NCBI RefSeq assembly: GCF_905163445.1
Contig: NC_053191.1
Location: 434,001 to 498,000, forward strand
Length of the DNA stretch: 64,000 nucleotides
Reading direction: 5' to 3'
DNA from: Pararge aegeria
Taxonomy: Eukaryota; Arthropoda; Insecta; Lepidoptera; Nymphalidae
Part shown: positions 1 to 12,200 of the stretch, in pieces
Position numbering within the stretch: position 1 is the stretch's first letter
Layout of the letters: every line of letters begins with the position of its first letter
The notes under the pieces: generated by a model
The model's input: only the letters and a program-made list of their open reading frames with translations
Told to the model about the DNA's origin: nothing
Database searches by the model: none
Position numbers and translations under genes: made by a program

Positions 1-140
1 TGATTTGTGAATCTAAACTATCCAGGGTTGGCCCCAAACGCATACCAAAAAAAATCATTCAAATCGGTCCAGCCGTTTAAGGGGAGTTGAGTGACATACA
101 CACGCACACAAGAAATATATATATAAAGATATATATATAC
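1..140. other. Probable transposon tail and AT-rich run
   Basis: The stretch around 40-105 (AAATCGGTCCAGCCGTTTA, then GTGACATACACACGCACACA) resembles the 3' region of common lepidopteran retroelements. It runs into an AT-rich (ATATAT) tract at about 115-155. Short open frames here are shadows of low-complexity DNA. Family assignment is from memory of the motif only. Confidence 0.35.
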
Positions 141-450
141 ATAAATATATATACTCGTCTTTTAGCAAATCTGTCTTTGTCTGTACATTTGGTTAAAGAT
201 AAAAAGGAATCTTCGGTCAGGCTTGTCAAAACTATGCATAATCTGTGGTATAAGGTGGAGTGGAAATTCAAAATGACAGGAACCCAGATCAAAAAGGAAG
301 GTCATATAAAATGGCGGGAATAAAAGAGGTACAGACGAGTACAGACCGAAGTGTTAAGGAAAGATTGAAGAAGTTATCTATTTGTTGTTAATTAACAATG
401 TGTTTACCGTTGGAAGATATGAATATGGGGTTTCTTTTATATGTTATTGA

Positions 451-474
451 TATCCCTATCCCTATCCCTATCCC
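451..474. repeat. (TATCCC)4 hexanucleotide microsatellite
   Basis: Four perfect TATCCC units abut the presumed start of the Helitron-like element that follows. It is not the insect telomere repeat TTAGG. Confidence 0.9.
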
Positions 475-893
475 TACTTAAGTCCGTTGTTACGCTTTTA
501 CGCAAAAACTACTTAACCGATCCTCATGAAACTTTGTACACATATTCTTGGAAGTGTTAGAAGTAATATTGGATACTTTTTATTCCGTCATTATGCTCGG
601 TTCCTTTGGGAGAGAAGATAAGGGTTTGACGATTTTACACCATAACTTAAATTATAACCGATTTAAATAATTATTTTTGTACTATAGAGGTTATAATATG
701 TATTTAATTTTGCCCAAACTTTGTGTAGATCAGATGAATGTGGTTGGAGGCAGGACAGAACAGCAGCAAACCCCTCATTTAAGGCTTAGCGATACTGAAA
801 ATTTAATTTTTTTTTAGAACTAAAACTAAATTGAATGCCGAATCAAAAAACAAAATCAAACGCAGACGAAGTCGCGGGCAACAGTTAGTAAGT
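475..893 (+). mobile_element. Helitron-like non-autonomous element
   Basis: The 5' part has the motif ACGCAAAAACTACTTAACCG and an ATTGGATACTTTTTATTCC segment. The 3' end reads GACGAAGTCGCGGGCAAC then AGTTAGTA. The same architecture (start ACTAATATTATAAAT, end CGCGGGCAACTGCTAGC) is complete at 36513-36716. The TC..CTAG-like termini and terminal GC-rich stem fit lepidopteran Helitrons, but no Rep/helicase is encoded. Classification is an inference. Confidence 0.5.
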
Positions 894-954
894 CCTATAT
901 ATACTATTTATATATTTGTGCAATGTTTATATCTTATTTATGCATCACCACATT

Positions 955-1165
955 CTATCATCATCATCATCATCATCATATCATTACCGGATTTGTAGTA
1001 TACCAGGGTACGGGTCCGCTTCCAAAATGAGAAGGGTTCAAGACGCCTTCCACCACGTTGGCTCATTGGTGGACTTCACATGCCTTTAAGAACATCATGG
1101 AGAACTCTCAGGCATGCAGGTTCCCACACGATGTTTTCCTTTACCGTTGAAGCAATACCGATTCT
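955..1165 (-). mobile_element. tRNA-derived SINE (Metulj-like), 5' truncated
   Basis: Read on the minus strand it gives the core TTCAACGGTAAAGGAAAACA, a GCATGCCTGAGAGTTCTCC block, the 'GGTGGACT' block and a terminal (ATG)n tail, seen here as (ATC)n at about 958-980. The tRNA-like head is missing. Sister copies occur at 6355, 11935, 14480, 20167, 40545 and 46008. Confidence 0.7.
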
Positions 1166-2064
1166 TCTGCTGATACAGATTCTTTGCAACGCCAATATGC
1201 CCTCTAGTAGAAGCCGATGGAGACATTTTTGAAGCTGAGATCTTACCAGAATCACGATCTCAGTAATAAAATATAAACCATAGAAAGAAACACTAACAAA
1301 TTACATTATTAATGTATTGCGAGTACCAGAAAATATTGGAATGGCATGCATGATTTTTACTCACGAAGATCAGTTGTATAATTTACGCAAACAACAACTC
1401 TGTTAACTACAAATACGAATTAGCCATTATTCTATCGACCAAATGTTTACAGTGAATCTAAGATTTCCCGCAAAAATTCCGGGGAAGAGTCGTCAGACTA
1501 TCGGTCAAAGATCGAGATGATTTCTACACTTCGATCGGCATACCCATCCATTGTGATCTCCACGATGCTAAATCAAATTGGCGAACATCGTGTGAAAGAA
1601 GGATGCCAGTAACGGATCGCACGGATCTTAGTGATGAGGCTGAAGAATTTCAGGGAGTCGAAATACCATTTAATTCTCCATTGCATTTCTTGAACTAACC
1701 TATAATGCAAAAAATAAACTGCGGAAAAATGTTTAAGCTAGTTGTGGAGTCTATTGCTGGCCACACTTAAACTGGAATTATTGAGTTAAGCGTGAAATGA
1801 AGTTTCTATTTAGCAAAGGAGGTTCTTAAATTAAGTTTGAGGCTAAAATTCATTTTAAACGACTGAAAACAAAAGCATTCTAAATGAGACTCAAGATAAT
1901 CCTTGAAAATAAAGTCATTATTTTAATTGGAGGGAAATAAAGATAAAGGGGAGTTTTTGAGGAGTTATTTGAATTAATTACACCTTTCCTATTTCAAGAG
2001 CGCACTGCTCACCTGCCGTCTTCAGCTACCAGCTTTTTGGTACTGCAAATGTAAAAATCAGGCG
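1166..2064. other. No recognisable feature
   Basis: AT-rich sequence without a long open frame on either strand and without a repeat matched elsewhere in the window. It lies downstream of the visible nxn exons, so it is intron of nxn if the gene continues to the left. Confidence 0.5.
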
Positions 2065-2185
2065 GCTATTTATTTAACTCTCTATTGATGCGTACATTAC
2101 ATTTTACATTTTGCATTTTACATCAATAGTGCCATCTATGTGCCTATTTGAATGAAGAAATTAGTCTATGACTTTGACTTTATAT
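2065..2185 (+). mobile_element. LINE family A 3' tail fragment
   Basis: Contains the sequence AGTGCCATCTATGTGCC, then TTTGAATGAAGAAAT and TGACTTTGACTTT. This is the degraded end of the same LINE 3' UTR seen better at 6815-7077 (plus) and 44042-44560 (minus). Confidence 0.55.
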
Positions 2186-2334
2186 CAGAAAATTATCCTG
2201 AACTGGTCACTTGTCCTATTTCAACCAATAGCATATGAAAGATAACATCTTTCATTGGTGCTGTTGACCAGAGCAAATGACTGAACTTGGAAATAAGACA
2301 ACTGTAGGTATAGGTGGCAATATTTAGAGGTTCC

Positions 2335-2525
2335 CATTAAGCTATTTATGATTCCTACGTGCGTCGAAGAGAGCACATTAAGCCGTCGACCTCTGTCATT
2401 ATCACTAAAACCTGAGAACTATAGTTACTTAAGAGTCAGGGTTAGTTACACAAACTAGCCCGCCCGTAGGAGTCTCTATGGCCCCTAGAGGTAGATGTCT
2501 CTAACTTCAGATCCCATAGGACATC
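2335..2525. repeat. Dispersed repeat fragment shared with about 20770-20900
   Basis: The string GTCGAAGAGAGCACATTAAG followed by CCGTCGACCTC and a TATTATCACTA run matches GCCTCGAAGAGCACGTAAAC, TTCGGTCTCGG and TTATTATCACTTA at about 20850-20890. Both look like pieces of one interspersed repeat of unknown class. Confidence 0.45.
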
Positions 2526-2529
2526 TTAT

Positions 2530-2660
2530 CTTATACTAATTTTGAGCTAAAGAGTTTGTTTGTTTGTTTACTCGAACACAATGATCTCAGGAACTGCTGT
2601 TCGGATTTTAAAAATATCGAGGAAGGCTACATATTATCGCGGTAAGACCAATAGAAGCAT
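2530..2660 (+). mobile_element. Helitron-like 5' end fragment
   Basis: Starts TATACTAATTTTGAGCTAAA with GTTTGTTTGTTTGTTTACTC, then an 'AACTGCTGTTCGGATT' block. This is the usual order at the 5' end of the Helitron-like family seen at 36513. The 3' end is not present. Confidence 0.45.
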
Positions 2661-3039
2661 AGCAAGCATAGCAATCCAATGAAGAATGTTTCAAAATCAG
2701 GGTTTTATTCCCTTTTGACAGCTTCCGCTTCGTGCGCTGCGTAAACGGTTAAAGTTTCTATAAAATCATGTATGAAAAAGTTTTTCCTCTTTAAAGTTCC
2801 AAAAATGTCCAAAGTCGCGAGGGAGGGCTGGTTAAGATTAAAGTTTATTAGCATGCATTACTGTCTGTGAACCGATGAATGGTGGGAGAGACGTGTTCAG
2901 AAGTGGAGACCAAGTAAAAGCGCGACCAACATACCTCTAGTTTGCTGGATCGACAACTACCAAAATTTAGTAGGGAGCGGAAGGACGTAGGTAGGACCAT
3001 GAAGATTCATAAAGCGGCATAAATTTACTAAAAACTTAC

Positions 3040-3270
3040 CCAATGAGCGGCAAAGTAGAACACCCTGACAGCATCTGGCGGTAGCTCTTCGTACTTCTTT
3101 TTCTCTTCTCCTTCTAACTCCACGCCTCGTAACACCTCGTCCAATGGCGGAGCTGGCCAAGGGAATCTTTCCCCTTTAGGATCCTTGAGTAAAGCGTCCC
3201 TGACAGCCCGGCCTCTGATCACCAAGGTTGGCACTCCAACTGCGATGCTGTATTTTTGAGTGAGTCGTCG
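3040..3270 (-). CDS. nxn: nxn exon 2 (second visible coding exon)
   Basis: 77 codons, phase 0 at both ends. On the minus strand the acceptor is TTCTAG before CGACGACTC and the donor is TGG|GTAAGT. It encodes RRLTQKYSIAVGVPTLVIRG, then DPKGERFPWPAPPLDEVL and VRVFYFAAHW. These align with human nucleoredoxin segments 'NKYRISNIPSLIF', 'DPEGLEFPWGPKPFREVI' and 'VGVYFSAHW'. The donor falls directly after the Trp of the expected W-C-P-P-C redox motif, so the cysteines must be on the next exon, off the left edge of the window. Confidence 0.93.
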
Positions 3271-6200
3271 CTAGAACAAACAAGCATTATATGTTATTTT
3301 ATTTTTTACAAGTTAGCGCTTCTCCTCCGATCAGCAATAGTAAGTACAGGAATATAAATAAAAAATGTCAAACATATTTTAAGACACTCCCACTAATTCA
3401 CCTTTCAAACAAAATCAAACATCACACACGTCAAACTTATAAAACCCCAATCGTCCCCCAGTCTTTGCGTCGGGATTTAACGCGTAAATCCACCATTTTA
3501 TATGGACTACCGAAAGTCTTTATTTGATAGCGTCATTACAAACTTGTCTAGACACAGAAACTTCGTAGTTTTTGTAAAATTTAAAAGGTTAAGGAAGTAA
3601 AAAGTGTAAAAATTGTAAGTTGGAGGATTCTAGCTAGAGGTGTCAATATAGGAACTCATAATGATGAAATTGGGTGTGGTGTAGTCCAGTCGTAGGCACC
3701 ACCAAAGCCTTTTTATTATTCCACCTGCATATTAAACAGCGCTATAACACCGCTTAGCAAACCGTTTTTGTGTATAATATATATCTACTAGCGGATCCTC
3801 GCGTCTTCGTCCGCGTATGAGTCAACTTTAAAAAATAGTCGTATGTTGTCATAGATTGGTTTTACAACTTTAAAGAAACATTTCCGACAATTTCGATATA
3901 CTTACTATATAGTTATGTCGTTTGGTGTAACGTTATGCGTAGATATGGTCTTGATTTAAATTACCGTTAACAAGTGACAATGGCTATGAAGATCCACACT
4001 TCTAAGAAGAGCTTCACGAGATCATAATAATATTCACTTGTACAGCTACTGCAATCGATCCGTGTCTCCGAATCCGCATTAATACTACACCAGACTCCAA
4101 AAAAACTTTAGTTTCTCCGATAATCCAAATTGACTAACAGCTTAGCATTCTGATTATCTCGCAGAATTCCAATATTACTCGGAATATAACATGAAATAGC
4201 TTCACCAGAATTTCGATCATTTCACGGTATTTGAATGTTATCTGCAACTCGATACCACCAATGACGCTACAAGACAGACAGTATGCGCAATTCAAATTAT
4301 GCACAAATCTGCCACGTTGACGTTGGGAATACCAGACGTATACATAAATCACAGTCCACAGCGTACTAAGCGTTCTTATTCTCAAAGCGGATCAGCGGAT
4401 CAACACGGGTTACACAGCGTTGTATCCGCTGATGAGCCTTAACCGTAATTTTTACTAATATTATAAATCCGAAAGTGTGTTTGTTTTTGTAATATACTCG
4501 GAAAATAACAACGCTTAGTCCGACCAATCGTTTATTTCAAACTGGCTAGTTACACACAATCCGTTTGAAGTTTAACATTCATTATGAAACCTACCCACAC
4601 ATATACTACAGTTTGTTTGTCCTACCTTACACTCGTTTCGCTTTGACATTAACACTAAAGAAACCACAGGAAATATTGACTTTACAATGAATAATCGCTA
4701 AGAACATGACTTAGTCTCTGTAATAAACTGTACTCATATACAATCTTTCAGAGTTTGTTAAATAGTGTATTATCAGTATCCTACCCAAGTTATTGGCCTT
4801 GATAGGTTGAGAACGGTATGCTGAGGCCATTATATATAAAGCAATATGCTTTGAATTAGATTTTTAGTTTAGGCAATTATATTGGATCACGTTGCAACAT
4901 CTTTATTTGATAATATCAATACAAAATTGTCTCAATACAGAAACTTGGATGTGTTTGTTAAATTTAAAAGGTTAGCCTTCTTAAAAGATGCAAAGGTGGT
5001 AAGTTGGAGGAATCTAACAAGGAACTCATAATGATTGAATTGGTTCAGGTCTGGTCTAGTCTAGGCGCAGGCATCATCAAGGCCTTTGTATTATTCAACT
5101 TGCATATTAACCAGCGCTACAACGCCGCTTAGGAAACCTTTTATGTGTTTAATTAACATCTATACGGCTATTCAAGGTTAAATTATTTCCGAATTAAATT
5201 CTATATTCCCTTCAAATCAGGTGAGATCGTAGGCTAATGCTGAATTTCAATCGAATAATAATAAAATATGGTTTCGGCGATCGCTAAAGTTACCAACCTA
5301 CAAGTGATTTAGCATTCCGCCGCGCGCTGCATACACAATAGGATAGAAAATAGATAATATCACTTTGTATGCCTTCGGGGATACCTATAGTTTCTCTCTG
5401 TGCAACTTTAAATCTAAACTGCGATCATCAAAAATATATTATAGTATATGTAAACAAACTCTGGCATTATTTGCTTATGTCCCGCTTCAACTATACAACA
5501 TGTAACCGAATTACCTAATAGAAATAACCAAATGGTTGAGGGATGCATAAGTATTATTCCTAAGGAACACCATGTAAAAATATTAAATCAAAAGAAGCAT
5601 ATTTATTTTTCCATACAAACTAATTCATCACATTCTAAGTGTTTACTTTTGACAACCCTATTGAAGATAAAAGACCGACACGCACATATTACCTACGCTA
5701 CGCGATGCGTACCTAATAAAGTGACATTCACATGATTTTAATTTTGCTTGTGATGTTATTTGGCTATATCTGATTTCTAACAGTAAAAACTATGACAATG
5801 GTTTACTTGAAACGTATTAGGTTTTCAGTTTCACAGATAAGTCTCAGAGATAGTACATAATGTAAAGTATTATTTCGGTTTTCATTTACACGTTGAATTA
5901 CAAAATGCTTTTACAAACAAAATAAATACTTTTAGAATTTTTTTTATTTCCCAGCTCGGTTTTTAAATTATTTTGTTGCAAGCAAAACAGTTTTGCTATT
6001 GATATATTTTGAAATCAGTTATGAATCGCAGTATTTCTTGCAACATGACAAATTCTGGATGGCATAATAATTTTACTTTCATCGTTGCTTAAGCGTTGCA
6101 ATTAGGTATTAGATGGAGTGTTAGGAGAATAGCCGTACAGAGTATGTGCACTTTTGATGGGTTTTGTACTGTTTGTGACAAGCGATAGGGGTAAGAGTGT

Positions 6201-9200
6201 ATGTATCGACGGTATGAATAATTTATTGATTTGGTTACAGACTGATCAAACGGATGTCTGGATGAGATCGTTATGAAGAGTAGAGTGCCTTGCTGTTTAC
6301 ATTAAAACAAAAAAATGCGTGCTATATACGAGTACATAGGTTATAAACGCTGGTTAGGGCTCCCATTCGGAAGGACCGAGTCCGAACCAGGGCACACATA
6401 ATATGTAACTTTTCTAAGATATGTTTGTTTTTAGCAATTATATATGACTTGCTTTAACGGTGAAGGAAAACAATATCGTGAGGCAAACTGCATACCTGAG
6501 GGTTCTAGACGTTGTCGAAAGCGTGTGAAGTCCGCCAATCCGCACTCGGTCAGCGAGGTGGACTACGGATTAAACCCTTCTCATTGAAGGAGACCCGTGC
6601 TCAGTGCCCTGTATGTAGTAGCCGGCATTGGGTCGATAATGATAAAATGTTATTTTTTTTTTCAAAATTTTTAAAATGTTGATTTGATTCTAGTTACCGA
6701 TTCTACTTCCTCAACGTGCTGAAACAATTTCCCTTTGAATTAAACATTTCCCCACCGCCTTTCTCTTCTCTAAGATCTTTCACTTCATTATGTGGTGAAT
6801 TATTAATTTGTGAATTATTGCTCTAACCAGGTTGCTCTTCTAATAATTTTAAGTTACATTGTGAGATGGTGATAACAAAAAAAAAACACCCGGCTAAGTT
6901 TGTTGTGCGCTTCTTCTTCGACCAGGACGCGTTTGGAACCTTAGTAGCTTTAGTTTTAAGTTTACGAATGTGGTTATGGCCATCATCTCACTACCGTGTA
7001 ATTCTTATGTACGCATCAAAAGTGCCACCTATGGGCCTACTTGAATAAAGATATTTTTGACTTTGACTTTGACTTGAAGCCGTTAAACTTCAACTTCTGG
7101 AGTTCTAGTACATGATTTGCGCGCTCGCAATCGAGTGTTGTTTTCGTATTTATATATCAGTATAGTAAAGTAAATTTGATCTAATGTCGCTCGGTTTAGA
7201 GTCGCAAATCGTGTTCATGTGGTTTTAATTTTATAAACGTTCTGTGAAAAGTCCGAGCTATAGAACTGTAGGCAAATTTGAGTTTTTGTACAATCCCAAT
7301 AAATCCATTTTACTCCGATGCTCAAGTATTTGCATACTCGAAAACCACTCCTCAATGGCGAGCGAACAAATCTGGCTATATATAACAATAGTACTATATT
7401 ATGCATAGACAGTAGACTACTCGTTTAGGAAACACGTATTTTGTACAAAGCATAAGATGCAACTTAAGATATAAAACGGCGTGGAGACAAACATGTTGTG
7501 CTCCAGAATAGCTCCCCCCCTTATCTTTTAACGAGAAGTTTGCTGACTCATTCATCCCTGAGGTTGCAAACATGCTACATCCTTTAGAAGTAAAAACACT
7601 GCGTGCATTATTGTCCTCACAGAAAATAAAGGGATTTTTAAAGTGGAAAATAACTGCGATATTTGATACTCACAGTTGAAATGAGTTTTGGTTTTGGTTG
7701 ACTACCACGTTTGATTGGGCACTAAACAAAATATTAGTGGTTGGTGGGTGAATACGGATCAAAAGGTCCTTGGATCGATTCTCAAGTTGGGCCAAACATT
7801 TTTAGGTACTGGGTGTTCTGTGTAGATTCTAGCTCGATTTGAATAAAATTTTATCAAAATCGAGCCCGTGTTTTTTCTCGAAATTAATACTTTATATCTT
7901 AAGTGAAAATGACTATTGCCAGCCCAAGCTGTCAAACTTACAAGCTAAAACTTAAATTGGATATTCATACTGTGAGATTGCAAATAATAACTTATTAAGT
8001 AGGTACGCCTGAGTCTACAGTATATCCAGGTATGTGCTATCCGCCAAAGTGTGTTTGTTTTTTTGTCATGTCCAAAAAAAGATCCCGACAAAATAAAGCA
8101 AAAAAGTAGCTTGCATCCTGATAACGGATATGGAATTTTTTCATAACAGAAAAAACACCCGCGGCGGGACTGGGTCGCGGTGTTTTAAAAAATCGAGATT
8201 AAAAAAAAACTTTTTACACCTATTTACGGCAAACAACAAAACGATCTCACAGATACATGAGCAAGCTTCTTGGAATCCTTAGCCTTAGGATACTTCTTGC
8301 ACTTTTGCGTTAGCGCGAGAATTTTTTTAAACCGAAACAAAAGTCAGTATATAATGCAATACCTACTCCAAAAATATCCGCTAAAATCATTAGCGTCTCC
8401 AAACGACTTCCATTAATCCAGTAACCACGCACCGGAAAGGGTTCCTACATTGTTGCTCGTAGGGACAGCAGTTAAGGGCGGGCAGGCGAGCGGAACGGGG
8501 ACAAAGGGGGTCGGCCCTGAGCCGTGAGCCCTTCCGCGCCAATCGCCACTTGGCCGATACTCCTAATCTTGATTGTACCGTGTACTTGATACTGCAACTT
8601 AATGTTGAGTCTCTAGTCTCTACATTTGTATTTACTGGAATTTGTCTTTACAATTAACATTTACTAGCTTTTATCTTACCAATTGTTCGTTGTAAAGTTC
8701 ACATCTGAGGATGCTCTTTTGTCGGAGCGAAACTTTCGTAGAGAATACATTGCCGAAAATCTGTCTGGTGTGGAGTATGAAGATTGAAGAAATGATAAAT
8801 TACACCTTTCAAATTCTCCCCCTCTCCTGCTTTTCGTAAATTAAGCTTAATATGCATTGTATATGATGGAATTATACAAAGTAACGCGTGCTATTATCTA
8901 AAATTTGAATTCTTCATGTCTACCTGCCTGCCTGACCGCCTGTCAACCTGCCTGACTGCCCGCCTGTCTGCCCGCATGTCTACCTGCCTGGCTGACCGCC
9001 TGTCCACCTGCCTGGCTGCCCACCTGTCTACCCGCCTGCCTGCCCGCCTATCTACCCGCCTGCCTGCCCGCCTATCTACCCGCCTGCCTGCCCGCCTGTC
9101 TGCCCGCATGTCTACCTGCCTGCCTGACCGCCTGTCCACCTCCCTGGCTGCCCGCCTGCCTGCCCGCCTGTCAACCCGCCTACCACATCACTTAAAAATA

Positions 9201-12200
9201 CCCTGACCTATGCTTATTGAATGATTCTGATAACATGGCGACAATAATCGATCGTAGCTATGTAATCAAGGGACTTATAGCAGACCCTGAAATAGAAAAC
9301 TCCACTGTTTTTCTAGGAGTGACCTTAGATTGTAAGCTACAGTGGGGTACCCATATAGAAAGCCTAGCGAGTAAACTCAGCTCAGCTGCATATGCAATCA
9401 GGAAAATTAGACAGCTTACCGATTTTGAAACAGCTAGGCTTGTTTATTTCGCATACTTTCACAGTATTATGTCCTATGGGATCTTACTGTGGGGAAAAGC
9501 TGCAGATATTGAAAGTATTTTAATACTACATAAAAGAGCCGTACGATCAATATATAAACTTGGATCACGCGAATCGCTTCGTGAAAAATTGAAACAAATA
9601 GGTATTCTTACAGTAGCTTCGCAATATATCTATAATAATAATATAGTCTTTGTGAAACAAAATATTGCTCTTTATAAACAAAAAGCTGAAATTAATAATC
9701 GAAACGGACATAAAATAGTGATATCTGCATATCGTCTGCGAAAGGTGCAGAACTCCTTTGTGGGGTTGAGTATACGCTTTTACGACATGATTCCTAAGAA
9801 AATTCTTGACCTACCAATGCATACGTTTAAAAAATGTGTAAAAACGCGTCTAGTACAGCGAGGTTACTATACATTTGATGAATTCCTCAATGACAAGGTA
9901 GATTGGAAGCAGCCAGTCTCGCTCTCATCTCCCGCAAGATAGAAAAATGATTGTAAATGTTGATGTTGGAAAAGAGCAACTACTGAGTTTCTTGTCGGCT
10001 CTTCTCGGTAGAATCTGCTTGCCGAACCGGTGGTAGAGTCACTACAAACATACATACTTGACGTTTCAAAAGTGCTTATAAAGTAGGCCTACTTGAAATA
10101 AATGAATTTGAAGATAAAAAAAAAGTAACAAAACACCAAACGCATTTATAGTCTTCGTTTAATCGTGAGTAAGATCCACTACATGCACTAAATCAGATGC
10201 TGACAGCTAATAAACAACAAAGCAGCAACTAACAGCAACGAAGGTAGCACAGCCACTGCAGTTTGTTAATAATTAGCTGTATAAATAACACGGCGTAGCG
10301 TGCGGTGCCGGAAACGCGCTATTTATGTTCGGACATGTTTGAAACAGTTTAAACGTTAGATGTTCTACAGTTTAACTGACCTAGTGCAACTTTATTCTTT
10401 GTTGTTGTAGACTTCGGCATGTTTCACAACAACAATAACAAGAAAGTTAGTATCATCATCATCTTCAGCCTATTAACTTTCTACTGTGCTTTAAAATTCT
10501 AATTCAAATTATATATTTAATAATCTAGGCTCTGCTTTAAAATTCTCTCCGCCTGGGCATAGGCTAGAAGAGTACTCTCTGCCTATGCCTAACAGTGGCT
10601 TGTTATTGTTGTTGTGAAACATGCCGAAGTCTACAACAACAAAGAATAAAGTTGCACTAGGTCAGTTAAACTGTAGAACATCTAACGTTTCTGGTCCAAG
10701 AGTTGAAGGTCCAAGGTTTGAAGAGTTTTGGTTAAAAATCCTGAGCTCAATTAATTGCCCGTGTCTTGAGGAAGATTATCAGAAGTTGTATGGAGAAGAA
10801 GTCGCCAGAAAACACTGGTAAGTATTATATATTTATGGTTATTAATTTAACTCGTAGCTCTCATATATGCATACTTTTGAAGTCGTACCTCAATGTTTAT
10901 TATGCACTTGTCCATGATCTTAGCAGCTTCGTTTATTATTACTAATCGGACCTTGCACAAACGAAGAGCAAAGCTGTACAAGAAATCAACCCTAGGAATA
11001 TGTTCTCTGTAACTATTAGTAAACGAGCTTTAGAAATTAGCCCTGAAATATAAGAATTAAATCAGAATAGAATAATCTTCCAAACCATGACAGATAAACG
11101 TTTCAACGTTTATCTGTCTAACGTTTCAATGTCCATATGTCTGAAATACGAGTATGGCATAGATATCGATGACACATAGTCATTTTTCCTCGAAATTACA
11201 GTTCCCGTAACATATTTTGTATTTATATTTGATCAAAATTTCCACACGAACGAAGTGGCGAGCAGAAGCTAGTCTAAGCATAGGTTAAGTAAGAAAAGGC
11301 TCGTCGATTTGTAGTAAATGGCTTGATCGAAATGCCCCTGACTATTGTCAGGCGTTAATAAAACGTCGGAGCACATTTTTTGCCGGTAATCGTGCTCGCG
11401 GCTGGCAGATGAATTGTGAGCGGGAGCTCTGGGAGGGAGGCTTTTAGCTCGATTACCCGAGAGTCCAAGTGTTATACTTGCCTCAGAGATGTCATTTCAA
11501 CTAACTTCAAACTTAGGAAATATATTTTAATTATTATTTATTACCGTGGGGTCCGGAGGCACGACCTCTTTTCAAAGAACTATCGAAAAGGGTTATCGAG
11601 TCTACCGGTGATCCTAGAGCCCGCTCTAGGATCACCGGTAGACCTTGGCCAACGAATTAGTTTGGTCATCCAAAGGGGCAATGCTGCCAGCATCTTAGAA
11701 ACTGTACCTCGCTGCGGTGGTTTCGAAGACGTTTTAGATTTTATTTAGTTTTAAATAGTTTATTTTAGGTTATATTTATAAAACAATAATTTTAAAGAAT
11801 AAATAAATGCTAATTCCTAGTGAATAAATAAGTTGTTTATTTGCTTTGTTAGGTCGTGAAGGAAGGACGATAGAAAATTCAGAAATTATAAATTCCTAAA
11901 GTTACTTTTAAAAAAAAAAAGCTTGAGTTTAAAAAGCGGTTATAGCCTAGTCGGCTTAACTGTCGTGGAGACCGAGCACACACAACTGAATTTTCGGAGT
12001 TATGTGCAATTTTAATTTATGCAGTTTAAATATCACTTGCTTTAACGGTGAAGGAAAACATCGTGAGGAAACCTGCATGCCTGAGAGTCCTTAACTGCGT
12101 GAAGTCTACCGATCCGCGCTTGGCCAGCGTAGCAGACTACGACCTACACCCTTCTTATTCTGAGAGGAGACGCGTGCCCTGTACTTTCAAATTCAAATTC

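Noticed and set aside
451..474. Interstitial telomere-like repeat
   Set aside because: The unit is TATCCC, not the insect TTAGG/CCTAA, and there are only four copies; a simple microsatellite.
8894..9206. Two long overlapping repetitive open frames (Arg/Asp-rich and Cys/Leu-rich) on opposite strands
   Set aside because: Both are translations of the 4-bp-based minisatellite. A repeat unit not divisible by 3 keeps all frames open, and no start context or domain supports a protein.
11416..11748. 110-codon open frame, repeated at 13961-14293
   Set aside because: It spans a perfect hairpin and shared repeat sequence, the protein resembles nothing, and the two copies differ only by the 3-base block of the young duplication, so there is no evidence of coding selection.
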